Assembly (NCBI GenBank): GCA_036872755.1
Contig: JAVHNS010000008.1
Coordinates: 2,170,001 to 2,234,000 of the forward strand
DNA: 64,000 nucleotides
Reading direction: 5' to 3'
Source of the DNA: Orbilia blumenaviensis
Lineage: Eukaryota > Ascomycota > Orbiliomycetes > Orbiliales > Orbiliaceae
The position numbers were made by a program, and so were the translations under genes. This document shows positions 48,315-60,708 of this stretch, piece by piece. The notes under the pieces are model-generated. The model had not been told where the DNA came from, searched no databases, and saw only the letters and a list, made by a program, of their open reading frames with translations. Position 1 is the stretch's first letter, and each line of letters starts with the position of its first letter.

Positions 48315-49335
48315 ATGAGGATGATGGAACGGCCGCCTTTCAAGGTACGTCGTCATATATTATGCCTGGACGGATCGACTTACTCAGAACTTCAAGCTGA
48401 CAAACGTAACCACAATGTAAATCCGCAGACGTTATTCGCAGTGCCCCTTCACTGTGATGGGTGTGTTAAAAACGTCAAAAATGCATTATCTCAGATTGAA
48501 GGTGTGAAATATTCGGCTACGGGCTGGACACCTCGCAAAATATTGTATTTTTTTTTATTTGTTTCAATTTTGTTTCAATTTTTTTTTTTCCCCAAAAGAT
48601 AAGAAACGGATATCTAAAACAACTAATCCTGGTTGTAAAATATAGGCATACTTAATGTTGATTGTCACTTGGAACAGCAGTTGGTTGAGGTGGAAGGCAC
48701 AACTGCTCCTTCAAAGATATCTGCATCGCTCCAAGCAATTGGGAAAGACTGTATTCTGAGGGGTTCTGGGGATACAAATGGTAAGAAAAACGCCAAGGTA
48801 GTCTGCCCTAATCTCAGTTGGGCTACTGATAGGTGGACTAGGCGCCGCGGTCTGTATCTTGGAAACACATGCACCGAACGTTGGGAATCCCGTTCGTGGT
48901 CTCGCTAGGCTGGTTCAAGTTGGGCCAGAGTTTACGATAGTTGATATCAGTCTCAAGGGACTGGCACCAGGAACCTACCAAGCGAGCATACGACAGAACG
49001 GGGATATATCCAGAGGGGCAGCTTCAACAGGTATTGTTTGGGAAGAAGATATGAAAGGCGCTGAGGCTCGAGGTAGGCTCGGGCAAATCGAGGTCAACAG
49101 CGAAGGGTCTGGCGGTATGATTCTCGACGTTAGTATTGCCATATGGGAGCTTATTGGGAGGAGCATGGTCCTATCTTCGAGTACAGGGTCCCTCCAGCAA
49201 TATGATGAAGCAACTATTGTCGGGGTGATAGCTCGAAGCGCAGGGATATGGGAAAATGACAAGGTTGTATGCTCTTGCTCTGGGAAGACTGTATGGGAGG
49301 AGAGGGTCGAGCAAACAGGGAAGGGGATGTTATAG
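48315..49335 (+). CDS. CCS1: Copper chaperone for Cu/Zn superoxide dismutase
   Basis: Four exons (48315-48344, 48429-48501, 48646-48780, 48842-49335) encode 243 aa. Ccs1 loads copper into Sod1 and forms its disulfide in the cytosol and mitochondrial intermembrane space. Domain 1 is Atx1-like with a metal-binding HCDGC (C19, C22) and ILNVDCHLEQQLVEVEG; the usual Met before the motif is replaced (PLHCDGC). Domain 2 is SOD-like: AAVCILETHAP, VRGLARLVQV, GLAPGTYQASIRQNGDISRGAASTG and ATIVGVIARSAGIWENDK. Domain 3 ends with the copper-transfer CxC (C223-S-C225, VCSCSGKTVWEER). All junctions keep phase. Exon 1 is 30 nt; Met3 and Met4 are alternative starts. Confidence 0.93.
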
Positions 49336-52300
49336 GTGACTAGAACAAACGCCAGCAATTCCCTACTCTGCATGACATGCATCTGGAAGCCGATTCAAGT
49401 TGGGACAAGATTAGATGGCGACACAGATAATGTCATAAATATATGAACCTAAGAAGGAGTAAAGCAGACCATGTGAAATTGTATACTTGAATATTAACAG
49501 CGATAAGGCAGTACTTCCAGGCATAGGGTGGGGTGGACCTTATCCTAGCTTGCTGTGCTAACTATCAATCGGCGCCATATTACCGTGCTACTCAATTAAC
49601 CTACCATATATGTCTACTAATATCCCAAGTATATATCCCGTCCCGTCTGAAAATAACTACTTAATTATAATCTGTTATAGAGTATCTAAAGATGGGTCAA
49701 AAATGGAGCTGGTCCGTGTGCGAGCATGAGGTGAACATCAACTTATCCTCAACTGATATCGGTATACCGTACTCACCAGCAGGCGCTTAAACACATCCAG
49801 CTTCCGTGGATTTAAACTTTGGGACGTCGGTATGCATAATATATATACACATGTATATTAGCACAATAGGATCTTGTGGAAACGTTGTACACAGACATAT
49901 GTATATATATAATTACTTGAGTACTCAGTAGTTGGCTAAATGTGTGTATGTACCTAAGTACTTAGGTACATTACATACATACATGTGCCTACTGGTGTAT
50001 ATGGCCCCGGCTGTAGCTGCCCAAGGGCTGAGGTAAGGTATTATAATTAACGTTCGATATCGATCGATGGAATCCGGAGTCCTACGTCCTACCGGCTACC
50101 TTACAATTAATTAAGATGCAGGTCGTCGATTCGACGTAATTGGCTAGGTGTGGCCAGGGGCCAACTCCCCGACACTTAGACGAGACGGTTGAGGTCTCTG
50201 CCTCAAACAGTTTCGGGTCCGAATAGCGTTTCGAGCAGGTCCCGAACAAAACGAAAAAATAGTGGACCAAAGCCACAACAGTGGATTCCAGGTAGTGATC
50301 TCAGGTGCAGCGGGCTTTGGAAATCATGCGACTGTCAGAGGGTTATCGGATGACGGGATATCGAGCTGCTTAAGTACATTGTAGTATGCAGCCTGTGTTT
50401 GTACGGTTCCATTGGCGTGCCGTCGGGAGAAGAAACACGCGATGAAACGGGGACAATTGACAGGGGAGAGCTCAGGCTGGCTCTTTTGTTTCGAATCCGA
50501 GTCCAGACGGCACTCTATCGAGATCTACATGCAGAGTTGACCATTATAGTATGGTACTACACACAGTGCGTACACCTGAATCTAGTAACGTTAGCTGATG
50601 ATATGTCGATATCAATATGGCCTGGGCCTACACATACATGCAGCGCTGGCCAGGCGGGCGCGGGCGACTTGTGATACAGCGATGAATACACTATATTGTG
50701 TGCACATGTATGTGTACCCGGTCATATCATATCGTATCACCCCCTTGCGCGTGCGCTTGCAATGCAAATTGATCGATGAAGGTGAGGTTAGTTCCTATAG
50801 CAAGCAGCAAGTATTGTACGGTATGGTTCAGAAGTGGAAAGAAACTGAGAAACTGCGAGGCTGCTGGCCGGGTTAAGTATCCCAGGGCCCCTTCGACCCT
50901 GATCATGGGATTTCTCCTCCTCTTCCTCCTCCTCCCTGCCAAAGCTCAGTTTAGGTAGTTCAGTTCAGTTTCGCTGGTCGGCCACACACACTCGTTTTGA
51001 TTCTTTTCAATTCTTCAATTCTTCTACCAGAGCAGGTCACTCTCTTTCGTCTGTATACGTATACTCTTTCGCTCCCTTTAAATATAGCATCACTTATAAA
51101 CCCCCCACCTACCTTACAACTTTCGAAATTTCAAGTACTTCTTAAGTAGGCACATGCTTGCGTACCGGACTGGGACCTGTGGATTTACTTGAATTCGTTT
51201 TCATTTCATTTCATTTTTTTAGTTATTTTAGTCCGGTCGGGGAGGGTTTTCTCCACATCCACATCCATCATCCATCATCCACATACCTAGTATATCCATA
51301 TCCCGCATGCACGCCTGCCCAGAGTTGAGGCTTCATCCCTAAGCGCCACGGTCCCCGATTCAGCAACGGCGGGCTTGTCATCTCCAGCGATTCCCTCCCG
51401 TCGTTCCTTCTCGTTTGCTGGCCGCTCCATATACTTTTTTCTTTCTTGGACTTAGTCAGTCGGCTTGTCTGTCCTCCAGACCCATCAGCATTTCCTCATC
51501 GCCCCTTTCTAGTACGGGCTGGACTCGTATCTTTCTTTCTTTTTTTTTTTCATCATCATCTTTCTTTCCTTCTTACACATTTATAATCCATACTTTTAAG
51601 TAGGTACTGACTTAGGTATATCCATTGTAAACAATCCATCCCCATGACCGGCTTCAAGCCCAGGCGGAAAGAGCATACATATTAACAAACGGTGTAATCA
51701 TGATCAGGTCCAGTCCATCGAATCCGGATAGCATATACAGCAGCTTGAGCTTGGTCCGAATAGTAGTGTGGTATTTCTAGCGCCGGCGCCCTGCAGGCAA
51801 TAGGCTAGGAAGATACTTGGTACCTACTTGGGTGCCATATTGCAATTGGCCTTTGGTTCTCTCTCCCAGTCTCTCCCGCCCTACGGCACATGTAAGTCCT
51901 GCGTCCTTCCTCCCTCCCTTCCTCCCCCCTGAAAATTATCAACGCGATCCGACTCCGTTCGACTACCCGATATCATATCCGTCTGTCTATTATGCAGGTG
52001 GGCTCAGAGTCGGCTTAACTTTTCACAATCTCTCTCTGTGTGTGTATGCATGCGTGCGTGCGTTGGAAGCGGTGGGCTGCCAGAAGTGGGGATCCAGTAC
52101 TAATCGGCGGCTACAATCAACAGCACGGCTTTCCATTCGTCGGCAGCCCCATCAATTAGCAGACCGTGCCTGGCTTCTATTCGGTGTTTTTTCTTATTCC
52201 CATTCGTTTGGCATCTGTTATATTTGGGGAAATTATATTTTACTGGCTCTGTGTGAGTGTCACTTCGTCTCTTTAACAGCCAATCAGCGGACTACCCAGC

Positions 52301-52679
52301 AACCTGGGAGCATCTGCGATCAATAAATATACTTAGCCCGGATCGATCTGGAGCAAGTTGTTCGCACTCCCCCTTACATTCTTACAAACCCGTCTTATAT
52401 TTACCATTATCTGCGGCTCCCACGGCGATTCTAACAGCTGTATATCTTAAGAGTTTAGAGATATCTTATATACAACACTGCAACATTGCAACGTATACTC
52501 TGCACAACTTAACCGCCACACCTGTTCGCCCGTTAGAACACTTAGATTGCATTGGCGACACTACTTCTTACCCGCATCAACCCTCTTAGACACCACTGAT
52601 CGGTAATTCGTCCGATATATTTAACTAGCGACGTTGCCGGGCACGTCGAAACACATCCTCATCAACCGGAGGCAGTACT
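49336..52679. other. Intergenic, likely NoxR promoter and leader
   Basis: About 3.3 kb without a credible gene. TACTTAGGTAC repeats lie at about 49915-49990. From about 50900 the + strand becomes pyrimidine-rich toward the noxR start, which suggests a leader. The frames at 50399-50876 and 51817-52326 lack domains and begin at non-ATG codons or in repeats. Confidence 0.5.
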
Positions 52680-54657
52680 ATGTCCTTAAAACAGGTGAGT
52701 TTCGTACGGCGTCAGTTTACCGCCTGTATGCAATTGACATCGTCGTCGGCGCAATTACTGAATATTTATTTCGAACAATAGGAAATTGAGATTTGGGTGC
52801 AGGCGATTAAGCATTATGACGGAAATGAATACGACGAAGCGCTGCGACAATTCGATAGAATCGGAGATACATCCAAAATCCTCTTTAACATTGGTGTAAT
52901 ACACGCCACTTTGGGAGAACATGAAAAAGCTGTATGTATTCTCGTAAAGGCTATACGGCAACAGCATACATGCTTACATCCACTTGAAACATAGGTCGTA
53001 GCATTCCAAAAGGCTGTGAAACTGGACAACTACTTTGCTGTCGCATACTTCCAGCAAGGCGTGTCTAATTTCCTCCTCGGTGATTTCGAAGAAGCTCTTG
53101 CCAATTTTAACGACTCTCTTCTTTACCTACGAGGAAATACCCTGATCGACTATGAGCAATTAGGGCTCAAATTTCGACTATATTCCTGTGAAGTTCTATT
53201 TAATCGTGGTCTTTGCTACATATACCTAAACCAAAGGGAGGCTGGTATGCAGGACTGGGGGTACTCAGTGAAAGAAAAGCAAGTCGACGATCACGGTGTC
53301 ATTGACGAAGCTATTCGTGATGGTGGAGAGGTGTGTAAACTCAGGACTTAACCTCAACCTGAAGATCTTCCAGCTAACCAGAGATGATTATAGGGCTACA
53401 CAGTATTTTCCATTCCCGTTGGTGTACTATACCGACCCAGCGACTCAAAGGTCCGAAACGTCAAAACAAAGGACTATCTCGGAAAGGCGAGATTAGTAGC
53501 GGCGACAGATGCGAATAACACATTCACTGGCTTCTCTGGTACGGAGTCTAAGAGAGTTGTGGAGCCAGTTGACGACAGACCGACGGAATCCCTATCCTTC
53601 GCGGCATCGAACTTAGTAATTCCGAACAAGACATCGAAGAGGACAGAGGAGGCATCGAATGCTGGCCCAAATACAAATGCGAATGCGAGCGTCCCCCGAG
53701 GCCCGGAACGACAAATATTCCCACCTACACCTCCTCCAGAGAAAGACCCTGGTTCGAATCGCCTTCGAGATAATGGAGCGGCGTTCCCGGTTAAACAAGC
53801 CCCTTCACGTCAGACTAGTAAGCGAGATGCTGGGAGGGACAGGCGCAGGCGAGATGAGATGGGTTATGTCCCAGAGGAAGATCAGGACGAGGAGGAGCAA
53901 CAGCAGCCTTCGGGAAGGCGTGGGAGCGCTCGAAGCGACCGGAGCTACCAAAGCTCCAGACAGCGACCTGCTCCTCCTCCTAGTTCAAGGGGAGACAGAA
54001 GGAGGCGCGATGATCATCCCGAGGAGGAAGAATACTACGATGATGTCTACGATTACTATGGTTCAGAACACAGTGGAAGGAGTGGGAACTCGAGACGGCC
54101 GTCGGAAGGTTCACGTAGAGAGCGAAGGCAACCCCCACCGCCGCAGTACAACGATGATTATCAGAGTGACGGCGACGAAGACTTCGATGATGACGAAGAG
54201 TTTGATCTCGTCAGCGCACGGGGCAGCAAGAGAGGTGGTAACCGTCGACCGCTTGATGTGAGAAAGGTAGGCTCTGAAGCGATAAAACGTACTGTTTATA
54301 ACGGGATTCTAATCCACTTGAATATAGATAAACGTCAAGATTCACTACGAAGAGGAAACTCGGTTGACAGTGATCACACCCGGTATCGGATTCAACGAGT
54401 TTACCTATAAGTTGAAGACAAAACTCGGTATGGAACGGGCTTGCAAATTCAAAGTCCGTGACGAGGACGGCGAGCAGATATTAGTCGCAGACCAGGAAGA
54501 CCTCGATCTCCAACTCTCTGCCTGCAAGAGGGCTGCGAAACGCGCGAAATCTGAAACGGGTAAACTCGAGGTATGTAGTGATTGGATATCCTCGACCCAA
54601 ATCTGCGGTAGAGACTAACCTTTATTCGTATTGTAGATCTGGGCTTTCGAGGCTTAA
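52680..54657 (+). CDS. noxR: NADPH-oxidase regulator NoxR (p67phox-like)
   Basis: Six exons (52680-52694, 52782-52931, 52995-53330, 53394-54266, 54328-54570, 54637-54657), all phase 0, encode 545 aa. NoxR binds active Rac through its TPRs and activates NoxA/NoxB for superoxide production in development and hyphal fusion. The first ~165 residues are TPRs (WVQAIKHYDGNEYDEALRQFD, KILFNIGVIHATLGEHEKA, VVAFQKAVKLDNYFAVAYFQQGVSNFLLGDFEEAL, VLFNRGLCYIYLNQ). A conserved VLYRPSDSKVRNVKTKDYLGKARLVAA segment comes next, matching the p67phox activation-like region. The middle (~200-455) is disordered, very acidic and Arg-rich. A PB1 domain lies at ~459-540 (INVKIHYEEETRLTVI, KLGMERACKFKVRDEDGEQILVADQEDLD). 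The last exon is 21 nt (IWAFEA). Confidence 0.93.
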
Positions 54658-57600
54658 AATTTGTGCATGCAATAGATTTCTGATGAGCTCATGAGCCAGC
54701 TGGGATATTCCATCCCCTCTCTTCTCCATCACTTTTCCATTTCTTCTCTTTTTCCTTATTCTTATATTTGGTATACTATACTGGTAGATAGCTTTATTTC
54801 CAATTGCTTTTGTGAATATTTCCTGTACGCATAATCTGCTTTCTTCTGGTGGAGTTTCTCAATGCAGTAGGCGGGGCATTCAGCCCTACCACATCGCTTA
54901 TGCATGTCCAATGGGTATAATGAACTTTGTATGAATTCCTAGCGCCTGTGCGCCTTATAATATAGGGAGCCCGGAGATGACTGGCCGCAGCAGCACCTAG
55001 AACTTCTTGGTCGTAATTATCCGGAGCTGCATTGCAGCTCTGGCATCGGCTGAATGGTATTTATAGTACGGATTCGATAGGTTTGAGAAGGTACGACATC
55101 ATAGGACCCTCCGACGATTCAATTGATTGGCGGAACTGGTTACATTAGCGGTCATGGCGTTGGCTCGTGCGATAGATTCCGACGGAACAAACTGCAACGG
55201 GAAGTTGACATTAGTATTCCCTGTCGAGTTGAACCCTATCGTTTCCGATGATGTAAAAATTCTATCGGCGGGCAGGAATTTACGACCTAATCGGGAACAA
55301 ACTGTTCCCGGCTAAAGGGGAAAGAAGCTCGCTAGAATATTCGAATTCGAACATTCGCAATTGCATCGAGCTCCGCAGTTTTGGATGATTTGGTTACACG
55401 GGAGTTTCTGAGTCCATGGTGCAGAATTTTTTTGGTGTGTGTGTGTGTGAGAGTGAGGGGTATCATATTCTACAATGTGTATACCGTTGCATTACATTCG
55501 GATTTAGGCGAGGTGCCATCGGAAACGAATCGGGAGTGACGTCGAGGTCTTAAGGAGGCATCTAGCTGTATTCCGAATTGCTACAAGCTAGGGGGGTTGT
55601 ATGGAATGCAGGCTGGTTTAGGTATTGTTATGACAAGACGATGCACAGGCGTAATTGAATTCGGTTTGCTGGCATGTGCTGGCATGTGTCCTTCTGCAGT
55701 ATGCGACTTAGCAGCTTTCCTCCTTCTAAACAAGCCAATACACAACTGCACAATGGGTAAATCGAGGCTGTTTTACGAGACCAGTAAAGTACAAATGTGC
55801 ATCGATTTGCTCTGTGCTGTGTGTACGGTCCAGAGTACAATGCAGACCTGGTCTGCAACCCCTTGCCTGGCAGATGATTCAGCCCTAAATTCTGAGGAAG
55901 CGAGAAGGTTCACCGTCAATCATCGGCAACGCCGGAGAAGTGTAAAATGAGCAAATTATGGCTTGCGGAAACGAGCATGAAATACGATTCAGGAAAGCGG
56001 AAAGGCTTTGGCAGAACACCCAGCACATCCTGAATTCATGAATTTGTGGATGACGACATGAACTTCAGAGAGGGTGATTACCTAAGTCTACGCGTGGCTA
56101 CAACCAAAGGGCCCTCGGAAGGAAGTGGTCGGAAGTTGTGGATTTAGGAACCCGGATGACGGGAGACGTAACCAAGCCGTGAAATTGTTTCCTCGGATCA
56201 AACCGATGTTATCAGCGGCGGAGGTTATCAATGCCGAAACCAATCACAGGCTCCATTGGACGAAGCGAAGGGTTTTTTTAGCGAATGGGCGGTCATTAGT
56301 CAGTCCGTCAGCAGGCCAGAGCTCTCTTGTAGGTTAGCCCTCGCTGTTCGGCCGGCCGTGGAGATAACCAAAAGCCCGAGCTCCCGACAAGGCCAGCTGG
56401 AGAAAATTATTGGAAAAGGGTTGTTTCCCATGCTGACAGTCCCTAGAAGGGCTGTTCGTACGAAAATGGGCAATCCTGTTCGAATTCTTGCAGTTTCTGC
56501 AGTGTCCTAAGTGTCCTACAGAGGAAACATCGGTTGTTCAGCCATTCAGGTCTACGTAAGTAGGTACACAGCAAGTAAGAAGAGGAAGAAGAAGAAGTTC
56601 AAAGTGCTTTACATATGTGCTGTACGGTCCTACATGCACCAAAAGAGGCACGAGGTATCTTGGTCCGTATATGAATAAGTAAGTAAGTACTTACTTACCT
56701 AGTACTTGCCTATGTATCTACTTCTTATGCATATGGGGCCGATTGAAGATACTGAATTCGACTGGATCCTACCTTGTGCATTATTCATGCCATGCACCCA
56801 TCTATCGTAAGCCCTGGAACAGACAGATCGGTCAGGTAGCCCACCGATGAGTCGGGGCGTGGCCCAATCAAACAAACAATCAAAACAGTCAAAGGTGCTG
56901 TGCTGAATAAACCAGATGTTCGATTCGAAATGAATTCATACTTAATTACCTAGTATATGCATGGCATGGCCATGGCTATGAGAATGAGAAATCCAGTGCA
57001 GGTGCCGCTAGTGGGGCCCTGCCGAATCCTCGCTTGATGGAGTCACTCCCTCTTCCAGGCAGTCAGTTGGCCGGTCAGATTACTCAGCTGATGATGGCCG
57101 ACGGGTCAATCGTGGTCATTGGTAAGAGGCCGGGGAAGGGGTGGGAGAGAATCTGGACGAGACTTGTCATCCGGCGGCGTGTGTGTAATGTCCTGTACAT
57201 ACGGACATTGCAAGGCTTCTGGCCAGACGGTGGGATAAGGCGGATACTTTTTGCCCATTTACGGCGTAGCTCCGCCTGGCCTGAGTTCCGTAAACCACGA
57301 AAAAGCCGTGCAGCCCTGTAATCGGTTGGATTCGGTGATGTGTTACTTTGTACTTCGTGCCTCCACGCAAGTGCTGTGCGAGGCTGCATGACCCTGCCCT
57401 CCCTTTCTTTTCTTTTTCCTTCGCCTTCTGGCTGTGGGCCCTTGCGAGTTGTTACTCAGCAGCAGCAGGCAGAATTGTATGGATGGATGTATGTACAGCG
57501 CCCATCTGTTGTCGTGGGCTGCGTCGTCATGAAATGTTTTTTTTCTTTACTTTCTGGGGAAGGGGTTTGATGAAGATGAAGCGGGTGAAGGATACATGTG

Positions 57601-57760
57601 CGTATTTACTTACATTACCTACGACCTCCTCCACAAGTGCGTAGGTATTAGGTAGATGGTATTCTACTTAAGCATCGTCACACGCCCTCAAGGCCTCTTC
57701 CTTTTTTTTTTCCTTTAAATTTTTTTCTCTCCATCAGGCTTCCAGTTCTCGATCCCGATT
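54658..57760. other. Intergenic, no gene recognised
   Basis: About 3.1 kb of mixed sequence. A short GT tract lies near 55436-55450 and AAGTAAGTACTTACTTACC repeats at about 56680-56705. Frames at 55597-55950 and 56125-56510 lack domain patterns. Confidence 0.5.
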
Positions 57761-57770
57761 TATATATACC
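57761..57770 (+). promoter_or_regulatory. TATA-like element upstream of the Ecm13-like gene
   Basis: TATATATACC lies ~140 nt before a possible 5' leader splice donor and ~830 nt before the start codon. Its position relative to the leader fits a core promoter, but this is by eye only. Confidence 0.3.
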
Positions 57771-57901
57771 CATACAGCCTCTCAAAGCAATCTCGTCTCC
57801 GAGTATAATTAGAGCCCAAACACTCCGCCAAACAACGGCCTCCGACTTTTACATAGCATTACATAGTAGTATTTTAGCAATATACGCATACCAGACAGAA
57901 G

Positions 57902-58132
57902 GTGAGTTTCAGCAAGGGTTTCTTTCTTTCTTTCTTTCCTTTTTTCCTCTGCTGCAGAGGTTTGTCAGCCCGCTGGTTGGATTAGCCCTCCTCGGCCGTC
58001 CCGTTTTTTTCCTTCTTTCTCGTTTATGAGGCCTCTCTCGTATTCTTACTCAGTTCGGCCCTCGGAATTCCTAAATTCCTTTTTACTCCGGCGGACTTTT
58101 GAATTTGTACTTTTTTTTTTTTTTGGTTTTAG
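57902..58132 (+). other. Possible intron in the 5' leader of the Ecm13-like gene
   Basis: A strong donor (AAG|GTGAGT) at 57902 pairs plausibly with the acceptor TTTTAG at 58127-58132, preceded by a 14-nt poly-T run. The ~230-nt interval has no open frame linking to the gene downstream, so an untranslated-leader intron is suggested. Confidence 0.4.
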
Positions 58133-58596
58133 GAGCACGGGAAAAAGGAAGCATACTTCATCTTTCCCCCACCACCAAAATAAATAAGCTTCATTGGTAA
58201 CCGACTTTGATTATAAAGCCGGCTTCGTTTCCTCAAACCAAAACATCTAGCTTTTTTGTCCCGCCTATCCATGCTGTGTCAAGTACTTTTAGTTCTTTCC
58301 TAGTTGCATAGACACCTACATTATCTATATATCAAACATCCCGACCCGTCGTTGGAATTTTCTCTGAACTGTCATCATTGTGCCGCTGCAGCAACAGAAC
58401 TGACTCATCTGTCCTACCCGCCCAATAGAACTACGCCATTCACCTAGCTAGATCCTCCACACACTCAAACAAAAAAAAAGATCCTACTATCCTACCTACC
58501 TACCTACTACTGCAGTACTTGAGAGCAGCTCGACACTATATATTATACTTGTATCCTTCCTGCTATATCATTCCACCAAATCTTCCTCTTCCCACA

Positions 58597-59334
58597 ATGT
58601 CTGCATCTTTACATCCAGCATTATTACAAGCTCGGAGACAGCAGCAACAGTCTTCAAAACAATCCAAGATGTCCATCACCCAGACATTCTACCTCGCCCA
58701 CAAGGCTCGAGGCAAACTATCATCCGAAGCCTCCAAATCCGATCACGACCTCAGACTCCTTGTCGGTCACGCAAACCTTCTCGACCGATTGATGCTTCAC
58801 TTGCAGACAGCCGAGAGGGAACAGGACGCTTGGTTCAATGCCATGGTCCGCGGAAATTCCACAGAGGATGACGAATCAAACCTCATGGACACAATCTCCG
58901 AAGAAGACGAGGAGGAACACATCGGTTCGCTCGCTGAGGACTATCCGGAATCCGATAGCAGCGCAGACGACAGCGAAGATGATTACGAATGGGAATCCGG
59001 ACACATTGTTTCAACTCCAAGATACCCAGCATACGACTACAGCAAAACCGTCATCGATGTCGATGAGGTTGACGCTGACGAAGACTTCGAGGAAGAAGAA
59101 GATGGCTTCTACGCCCTCAGGAGGACTTCATCACATGCTCCGATGAGCCCCCCAGATCTTATCGAGGACGACGACTCGGATTCCGAAAGCGTTCCACCTT
59201 CCCCGCCACAACCCACACTGGCTGAACCCATCTTCTACGAATCGAAAAGTAGAAAAGATACCGAGCGGGCGGATTTCTATAATTCAGCTGATTCTACATA
59301 TTACTCGTCCTCCAACCTAATACCGGCGTTTTAA
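58597..59334 (+). CDS. Acidic conserved fungal protein (Ecm13/YJR115W-like)
   Basis: A single exon of 245 aa opens at the first good ATG (CACAATGTCTGC). Residues ~25-85 hold the conserved part: MSITQTFYLAHKARGKLSSEASKSDHDLRLLVGHANLLDRLMLHL and EREQDAWFNAMVRG. This matches the pattern of a small family in Pezizomycotina related to yeast Ecm13/YJR115W, whose function is unclear. The remainder is strongly acidic and disordered (DTISEEDEEEH, DSSADDSEDDYEWE), with a PPSPPQPT motif and a short conserved-looking end (NLIPAF). It lies after a long CT-rich leader with a possible intron. The family assignment rests on the helix block only. Confidence 0.7.
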   Translation: MSASLHPALLQARRQQQQSSKQSKMSITQTFYLAHKARGKLSSEASKSDHDLRLLVGHANLLDRLMLHLQTAEREQDAWFNAMVRGNSTEDDESNLMDTISEEDEEEHIGSLAEDYPESDSSADDSEDDYEWESGHIVSTPRYPAYDYSKTVIDVDEVDADEDFEEEEDGFYALRRTSSHAPMSPPDLIEDDDSDSESVPPSPPQPTLAEPIFYESKSRKDTERADFYNSADSTYYSSSNLIPAF

Positions 59335-60708
59335 TAAGGAAAATAATATATTAAAATATTTTCCTTTCTGGTTCTCTGTGGGAACCTACGAACTCTTCGG
59401 CAGGAACGAATGACGAATATTGATGATTAGCGAGCTTCTTCCTTTTTTTTCCTTTCTTTTTCCTATTTACACGCATTTTTAGTCAGGGATACCATTTACG
59501 CATGCATCAGCGACGGATTTTTCATCTCTTCTCTTCATTTATGTTTCTCATTTCTCCCCTTGTTTTTTCGCTTTAGGCATTTCTTGTATAGGTTTCTCAA
59601 ATCATAATCCGTCTCTGGGTCGGGCGTTAGGCACGGATGTATTTTTTGTCCGCACATATTTTTTTTTTTTTTTTTTTTTGTCCCTTATATATCCCCTCTA
59701 CGATTATACTATTATCTACACTCGATTTCCTACACACTATAGTTACTCTCTTCCTGTATATTGAAAACATCACTTGGTAACGCCTTTGGGAGGATCTGAT
59801 CATGAAGGGAGGGGCCATTCGGGTGAAACCCATTTCATACTTTAAATAAGAGAATTAACAAATATATCCTTTTACTTAATAACAAAAACTATATACCATT
59901 ACCTTTCCACTATCAAGCCAGATCCTCTCGTTTGTTTGATACATGTGCATGACAACAATGACAAAGCTAAGAATGCCAGCCGGCTCTTGATATCGGGGTT
60001 ACAAGTGCCGCATTCGGCAGTGAAAGAAGTTTTCGCCAGAACAAGACATGGTCGAGACATAGCCTCTTGCTTTTGGTGCCAACAGCATAAGCGAAAACAG
60101 CCGGATCGACTTGGGCCTGGCCGGGACTGTTTCCTGGATCGGGCACATGCAAACTCCGATCCAGCCCGTCGCCTTGATCCACCATTCTGCTCTGGTTGGT
60201 TGTATTCCTCCGCTCCGACACTTGCTTGGGCAATTAAACTGGCCTCCTGTGTCTTTGTGTTGTCTGGTTCCAACGAGACCAGCCTCCTGGTCCATTCTCG
60301 TCTCCTGATTTAGCCACAACACAATTCAATCACGAGAACAATCGAATCCAACAGAACACAACACACAAACAGAACACAACACAGCACAACACAGCACAAC
60401 ACATGATGGCAACCCATCCTCGGAGCTGGTAAACGATCGTCACGTGGTGCAGGGGATCACAACAATGCCCTCTTCGCGACCGTGAAGGAGCCTCATCTCC
60501 AACCGACGATTGTGCCTTTGTTTACCACACTCCAACATTTGTCGCCCGTCCAAAACCCCCTCCCAACGACCGGGACAGCCACCTGTTCGTCCCGGCTCCT
60601 GCACTCATCGTCGTCACCATAATCCATCGTCTAAGGGTATCGAACTCTCGCCCACCACCATTATAACTCGGCGCTTCATGGAATCCATGCTCCACAGAAC
60701 CGGCCGCA
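59335..60708. other. Intergenic, no gene recognised
   Basis: T-rich 3' flank, then promoter of the PIF1-like gene. Poly-T lies at about 59660-59680 and an ACACAACACAGCACAACAC repeat at about 60355-60402. Overlapping frames on both strands (59899-60322) have no domain signature and mirror each other, as chance frames do. Confidence 0.5.
60355..60402. repeat. ACACA/GCACA short tandem repeat
   Basis: Repeated ACACAACAC and AGCACAACAC units lie about 300 nt upstream of the PIF1-like start codon. Confidence 0.7.

Noticed and set aside
50150..50240. GC-rich segment with GGGTCCGAATAG resembling a tRNA T-arm
   Set aside because: No matching acceptor stem or anticodon arm on either strand.
51817..52326. 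169-codon frame upstream of noxR
   Set aside because: It begins at TTG, has no domain and lies in the likely leader of noxR.
55597..55950. 117-codon Cys-containing frame
   Set aside because: It begins at TTG, with no homology pattern; an overlapping antisense frame of similar length suggests chance.
59899..60322. Overlapping frames on both strands of ~125 codons
   Set aside because: Mirror-image open frames without domains; no splice link to the neighbours.
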